DNA of 64,000 bases, from contig NZ_JADJDO010000027.1 in NCBI RefSeq assembly GCF_016702655.1, forward strand, positions 1 through 64,000, read 5' to 3'. Below the pieces are notes generated by a model that was not told the DNA's origin, did no database searches, and was given only the letters and a program-made list of their open reading frames with translations. The DNA comes from Ideonella sp. Its GTDB lineage: Bacteria; Pseudomonadota; Gammaproteobacteria; Burkholderiales; Burkholderiaceae_C. Numbering within the stretch: position 1 is the first letter of the stretch; each line of letters begins with the position of its first letter. Below, one piece after another: positions 60,346 to 64,000 of the stretch. The translations under genes and the position numbers were made by a program.

Positions 60346-61356
60346 TCAGCTGCCCGCGCTGTTGGCAAGCGCGCGTGCGCGCGCCGCCTCGGCGAGAGCC
60401 TCCCGCCGGGTTGTGTCGCCGGCCAGCGCGACGATCGCATTGACCCAGCGCGCCGGTTCGTTGGGCAGCAGCAGGCCATCGATGCCATCGCGAACGAAGC
60501 CGGCGAACGGCGCCACGTCGCTGTAGATGCCGGTTGCCCCCATGCGCGCGAAGTCGTAGAACTTGACCGCACCGCGGGCGGCGTTGAACGGCGTGGGCAG
60601 CAGCGGCGACAGGCCGATGTGGCGCCGCGCCGCCCCGGTGTAGGCCAGGTAGGCGGGCCACTTCATCGGGTGCAGCACCGCCACGCGCGGCAACTCGCGC
60701 CAGGCATGCGCGACGCGCCAGTCGCCGAAGAGCTCGAAGTGCACCTGCGGGCAGCGCGCAAGCACCTCCGCCATGACCGAGCGCAGCCACTCGATCTCGG
60801 CGCCGTGCGAAGCCGTGCCGTGGTAGGCGACATGCACCGGTTCCGCCTGCGCCAGCAGCGCCGCGTCAGGCATGAGCGGGATCAGCTGCGGCGCGTGCTG
60901 CGCGTACTTGCGCGCCAGCGCCTCGGTGCTGACCCACAGCGCGTCGCAGTGGCGTTCGACCCAGGGCCGGTGGCGCAGCGCGCGATCGTGCAGGCGGCGC
61001 TGGTAGTCGGCCGGCAGCCCTTCCCAGGCGGCGCGATCCCACAGGTCGTCGTCCATGAAATAGGCCACGCCGGCCAGATGGTCGCGCTGGGCCTCGATGG
61101 CCTTGCGCCATCCGGGGGTGAGGTAGCGCACGATGACGACGTAGTCGCCGGGGGCGAACAAGGGCGACGTGGTGTGCGAGAACTCGAAGGGCCTGCCTTC
61201 ACGCCGCAGCCAGGGGGCGAGGATGGTGGCGCTCGACGGGTTGGGGTCGCGCTCGAGGATCACGACGCGCGCCGCGGGTGCGCCGAAATGGCGCGCCGCA
61301 TGCGGGATTCCGAGGCGCCGCGGCGGCCTGCGCGAGAGCAGATTCCAGGTGAGCAT
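60346..61356 (-). CDS. Glycosyltransferase (GT4-like)
   Basis: 336 residues. Features of a GT-B glycosyltransferase are the first-domain strand VVILERDPNPSSATIL, DALWVSTEALARKYAQ, VHVAYHGTASHGAEIEWLRS and the C-terminal GLSPLLPTPFNAARGAVKFY, DFARMGATGIYSDVAPFAGF, where nucleotide-sugar binding normally occurs. YFMDDDLWDR is a feature seen in several uncharacterised surface-polysaccharide enzymes. It lies among capsule-type genes on the opposite strand, so a role in surface glycan assembly is likely. Confidence 0.65.
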   Translation of the reverse strand: MLTWNLLSRRPPRRLGIPHAARHFGAPAARVVILERDPNPSSATILAPWLRREGRPFEFSHTTSPLFAPGDYVVIVRYLTPGWRKAIEAQRDHLAGVAYFMDDDLWDRAAWEGLPADYQRRLHDRALRHRPWVERHCDALWVSTEALARKYAQHAPQLIPLMPDAALLAQAEPVHVAYHGTASHGAEIEWLRSVMAEVLARCPQVHFELFGDWRVAHAWRELPRVAVLHPMKWPAYLAYTGAARRHIGLSPLLPTPFNAARGAVKFYDFARMGATGIYSDVAPFAGFVRDGIDGLLLPNEPARWVNAIVALAGDTTRREALAEAARARALANSAGS

Positions 61357-61421
61357 CCGAGGGCAATGGCCGGGTGCCGCTCAGGCCGCGCCGAGGCTTG
61401 GGTTTCGTATACTCATTTGCA

Positions 61422-62354
61422 ATGATCTTCCTGCATATCGGCCTGAACAAGAGCGGCTCGTCTTCCATCCAGGCCTTCTGCGACCGGCACCGGCAGGTTC
61501 TGCATGAGCACGGGCTCGACTATCCCAGGGTGGGCATCCATGACGCGGCCCATTATGGCGTCAGCAAGCGGCTGATCGGTCGCCCGGACGCGGCGCAGGT
61601 GCCGGACGCCGACGGCCTCGAGAAGGCACTGCGCGAAGCGCTCGGCGCCGGCCGGCACGTGCTGTTGAGCTCGGAATACTTCTTCCTTGCCAACGATGCC
61701 GAGGTCGCGCGCATCCATGAACTGCTGGCGAACTTCGGCACCGAGTGCCGCATCGTCATCTACCTGCGCCGCCACGACCAGTGGATCGCGTCGCTCTTCA
61801 ACCAGGCGTTGAAGACCGTGCCCAGGTACAGCCCCTGGCAGTCCGACATCCGCGACTACACGCTGCACCTCCTGGGCAACCGCGAGATCGAGATGCGCTA
61901 CCCGGTGATACTCGACCGCTGGGCAAAGCACTTCGGCGCCGAGGCGATGATCGTGCGCCCGTTCGAGGCTGCGCAGTTCCTGGACGGCGACTTCGTCTGG
62001 GACTTCCTGTCCAACATCGACAGCGGTCTCCCCCCGGCGCTCAAGGGCCGAGGGCTCGTCCCCCAGCGCGTCAACGAGTCGGTACCCGAACATGTGCTGC
62101 GCGCCGTCGACGCGGTGCGCGCGTCGGGCATCGACCCCGACGCGGCGAAGGTCGCGATCTCGCAGCTGCTGCGCGCACGCGGCGGAACGGGCGCCGCAGG
62201 TGCGGCAAAGCACCCCAAGCGGGCATGGGACGGGCGCCTGTTCGAGTTGACGCCGCCGTTGCGCAAGTCCATCGTGCGCATGTTCGCTGCCGACTACGAA
62301 TACGTCGCCCGGCAATATGTACCTGTTGCGCCGCCGGCCCTGTTCAACGAGTGA
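61422..62354 (+). CDS. Sulfotransferase-like protein
   Basis: 310 residues. MIFLHIGLNKSGSSSIQAFC holds a PAPS 5'-phosphosulfate loop-like motif (NKSGSSS), and RIVIYLRRHDQWIASLFNQA looks like the 3'-phosphate-binding Arg/Ser element. These are features of carbohydrate sulfotransferases and related P-loop glycan enzymes. ATG at 61422 is preferred as it starts directly at the first strand. It precedes a second sulfotransferase gene with overlapping stop and start. Confidence 0.65.
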   Translation: MIFLHIGLNKSGSSSIQAFCDRHRQVLHEHGLDYPRVGIHDAAHYGVSKRLIGRPDAAQVPDADGLEKALREALGAGRHVLLSSEYFFLANDAEVARIHELLANFGTECRIVIYLRRHDQWIASLFNQALKTVPRYSPWQSDIRDYTLHLLGNREIEMRYPVILDRWAKHFGAEAMIVRPFEAAQFLDGDFVWDFLSNIDSGLPPALKGRGLVPQRVNESVPEHVLRAVDAVRASGIDPDAAKVAISQLLRARGGTGAAGAAKHPKRAWDGRLFELTPPLRKSIVRMFAADYEYVARQYVPVAPPALFNE

Positions 62355-63232
62355 GTTTGCAATGGCCGCTGAGCGACGCATCGCGCGGCCCGAGGAATGC
62401 CTTGAATTCAGCCTTCGAAACGCTCTTCGACCACAAGCCGCTCGAGTTTGATAGCCTGGCCCGGCTGCAGACGACGCTGGCCCAACGCCGGCCCTATCTG
62501 ATCTACTTCACCGCCCGGTCGGGCAGTTCCTACTTGGCCGATCTGTTGACCAACACCGGAGTCACCGGCCGTCCGGGTGAATACCTCAACCCCCAGTTGC
62601 TGCCGAGGATCAAGCAGGGCATCCAGAAAAGGGCGCCCGGGCAGGCGGACACACTCTTCGGCTATATCCACTGGCTGCTCGAGCACCGGTCGAGCGCCAA
62701 CGGCGCCTTCGGCCTCAAGGCGACCTACCCGCACCTGAAGCCCCTGATCGCAACCGGCCTGGACCGGCTTCTCTTCGGTGACTTCAAGCGGTTCGTGCTG
62801 ACGCGGCGCAACATCATCAATCAGGCCATTTCGCTGTACACGATGACCGAGACCAAGCTCTCGCATCGCAACAAGGCGATTCCCGAGGCGATCACCGCCA
62901 AGGCCGCCAAGCTTGCCTACGACGGTGAGCGCATCCGGCACTGGGTGTCGCACCTCTGGCATCAGGAGTTGGCGCTCGAGGCCTACTTCGCCAAGTCCGG
63001 CCTCGCCGTAGAGGTGCTCGACTACGATGAACTGACGCACGACCCGGACGCTGTCGTTGGCAGGATCACCGACGCCTGCGGTGCCGAGCGACCCGCGACG
63101 CTGCGCTCGGAGTTCGCGAAGGTTCGCGGCTCACGCAGCAACGTGCTGGCTGCCGAGTTCGTGGCCGACCCTAAGAGTCGCGCGAGTCTCGCCAAGCTCG
63201 GGATTCCCGAAGCGCGGCTCACGGGCGAATGA
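62351..63232 (+). CDS. Stf0-family sulfotransferase
   Basis: 293 residues. YLIYFTARSGSSYLADLLTN is the Stf0-type PAPS loop (ARSGSS) and FVLTRRNIINQAISLYTMTE the 3'-phosphate-binding segment. LAVEVLDYDELTHDPDAVVG follows, as in the family typified by mycobacterial trehalose 2-sulfotransferase. It probably sulfates a sugar of the surface polysaccharide. GTG at 62351 overlaps the preceding stop (GTGA); a TTG at 62401 is an alternative. Confidence 0.75.
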   Translation: MSLQWPLSDASRGPRNALNSAFETLFDHKPLEFDSLARLQTTLAQRRPYLIYFTARSGSSYLADLLTNTGVTGRPGEYLNPQLLPRIKQGIQKRAPGQADTLFGYIHWLLEHRSSANGAFGLKATYPHLKPLIATGLDRLLFGDFKRFVLTRRNIINQAISLYTMTETKLSHRNKAIPEAITAKAAKLAYDGERIRHWVSHLWHQELALEAYFAKSGLAVEVLDYDELTHDPDAVVGRITDACGAERPATLRSEFAKVRGSRSNVLAAEFVADPKSRASLAKLGIPEARLTGE

Positions 63233-63252
63233 TCCACGACCGGGCAAGATCG

Positions 63253-64000
63253 ATGAGAACTGCCACCGTCGTGAGCCGCCAGCGCGGGGTGATCGTTGCC
63301 CTCGCCGCAGTTCTGTTTGCGCTGCCCGGCCTCGCGACCGCCCGGGCGCCGGGGCCGGTGGTTGCAGACTTCGAGGGCGAGGCGCTGACTTCAGCCGACA
63401 TCGAGTTCCAGCGTGGTGTGTTCCGCGTCGATCCAGTCGGCAATCGGGTCACGATCCTTTGCATTCCGGTGGACGGCATCTGGCGCCAGCCGGGCAAGCT
63501 CACGAGTTGCGGTGCCGATCCTCCCGAGTCCATGCGACGCGAGGCGGAGCGCTATACGCCGGACAAGACCGTGATGACGGTGCGCAATCTGGGCATCACG
63601 CGCGCCGAATGGGATGCCAGCGGCACAGTCGCTGGCGACGACATCCGGGCGATCCACAAGGCCTTCAGCTACGCGGTCGAGCCTCAAGCAGTGCGGTGGC
63701 GCTTTGACACCCGGCCGCTGCCGGCGATGCTGCGCACGCAGATTCCAGGGTCGGGCATCCATGTCCATTTCGGTGGCGACTTCTCCGCGGCGCGCAAGCC
63801 CTTGCTGTTCGAACCCGGACAGGGTGACCTTCAGGTAGAGACGCGACTGTCGATTCCGAGATCCACCCGCACCGGCAAGGCGCACTCCGGCGTGACGCTG
63901 GGCATCGTCGTGCAGGCACCGACAACTGCCGACGTTTGGGTCGGCATACCCATCATTGCCAGCGTCTTCAATCGGGAACTGGCGAAGCGGGAGAACATAC
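63253..64000 (+). CDS. Exported hypothetical protein (3' end beyond window)
   Basis: Reading from ATG 63253 gives an open frame to the window end, 249 residues so far. The N-terminus has a clear signal peptide (RGVIVALAAVLFALPGLATA). The mature part starts RAPGPVVADFEGEALTSADI and contains GIHVHFGGDFSAARKPLLFE and KAHSGVTLGIVVQAPTTADV, suggesting a beta-rich fold. I do not recognise a family. The surrounding genes suggest a role in surface polysaccharide assembly or export. Confidence 0.65.
   Translation, partial: MRTATVVSRQRGVIVALAAVLFALPGLATARAPGPVVADFEGEALTSADIEFQRGVFRVDPVGNRVTILCIPVDGIWRQPGKLTSCGADPPESMRREAERYTPDKTVMTVRNLGITRAEWDASGTVAGDDIRAIHKAFSYAVEPQAVRWRFDTRPLPAMLRTQIPGSGIHVHFGGDFSAARKPLLFEPGQGDLQVETRLSIPRSTRTGKAHSGVTLGIVVQAPTTADVWVGIPIIASVFNRELAKRENI

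Overview
The window is GC-rich (roughly 70 percent) and densely coded on both strands. Gene content and order point to a betaproteobacterium of the order Burkholderiales, probably near the Rubrivivax/Leptothrix/Ideonella group. The pointers are dapF-DUF484-xerC, lpxL divergent from metK, ahcY behind an SAH riboswitch and followed by tlyA-metF, TRAP transporters, a 2-aminobenzoyl-CoA cluster, and GC-rich palindromic repeats between genes. This placement is inference from content; no marker gene was compared. The sequence looks like draft quality. At least 13 recognisable genes, including essential glmS, dapF and xerC, are split by one-base frameshifts, most of them in the first 13 kb, and there is a poly-G block near 33.4 kb. 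I annotate these as genes with probable sequencing indels rather than true pseudogenes. Layout. 1-2.4 kb: TRAP transporter genes dctQ (cut by the window edge) and dctP, divergent from an HpaR-like MarR regulator. 2.5-5.3 kb: a small hypothetical, selO, and a fluoride pair (DUF190, crcB) behind a candidate fluoride riboswitch. 5.9-14.5 kb: housekeeping genes glmS, an Lrp regulator, rlmI-like, xerC, DUF484, dapF, lpxL-like and metK. A two-hairpin repeat lies downstream of glmS, xerC and metK. 14.9-17.6 kb: an M1 aminopeptidase. 17.7-20.1 kb: a lower-GC accessory block with all genes on the minus strand: SMR exporter, HicAB, GNAT acetyltransferase and HigBA, with integron attC-like half sites. 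20.4-28.5 kb: methyltransferase, YcaQ-type glycosylase, MFS permease, HAD phosphatase, PPK2, HtpX, DUF533 protein, intradiol dioxygenase. 28.5-32.7 kb: the methyl-cycle genes ahcY (SAH riboswitch), tlyA and metF, with a FitAB/VapBC-type toxin-antitoxin pair between ahcY and tlyA. 32.7-37.5 kb: two 5-formyl-THF cyclo-ligase paralogues around the poly-G block, a soluble lytic transglycosylase and an NDUFA9-like SDR. 37.9-46.9 kb: a co-directional cluster whose fused FAD-monooxygenase/OYE enzyme, aryl-CoA ligase, MarR regulator, enoyl-CoA hydratase, acyl-CoA dehydrogenase, thioesterase, RidA protein and 3-hydroxyacyl-CoA dehydrogenase fit aerobic 2-aminobenzoate (anthranilate) breakdown through CoA thioesters. 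47.0-49.8 kb: gshA and an NhaD/ArsB-type permease. 49.8-58.2 kb, minus strand: the most unusual locus. A divergent MarR gene faces a probable nine-gene operon: a free E2 acyltransferase domain, a free lipoyl domain, two complete E1 alpha/beta pairs, and a full TRAP transporter joined to them by 4-base overlaps. It reads as an import-and-oxidative-decarboxylation module for an unidentified 2-oxoacid-like substrate; no E3 is present in the window. 58.9-64.0 kb: surface-polysaccharide genes (KpsS-like protein, glycosyltransferase, two sulfotransferase-like proteins) and an exported protein cut by the window end.
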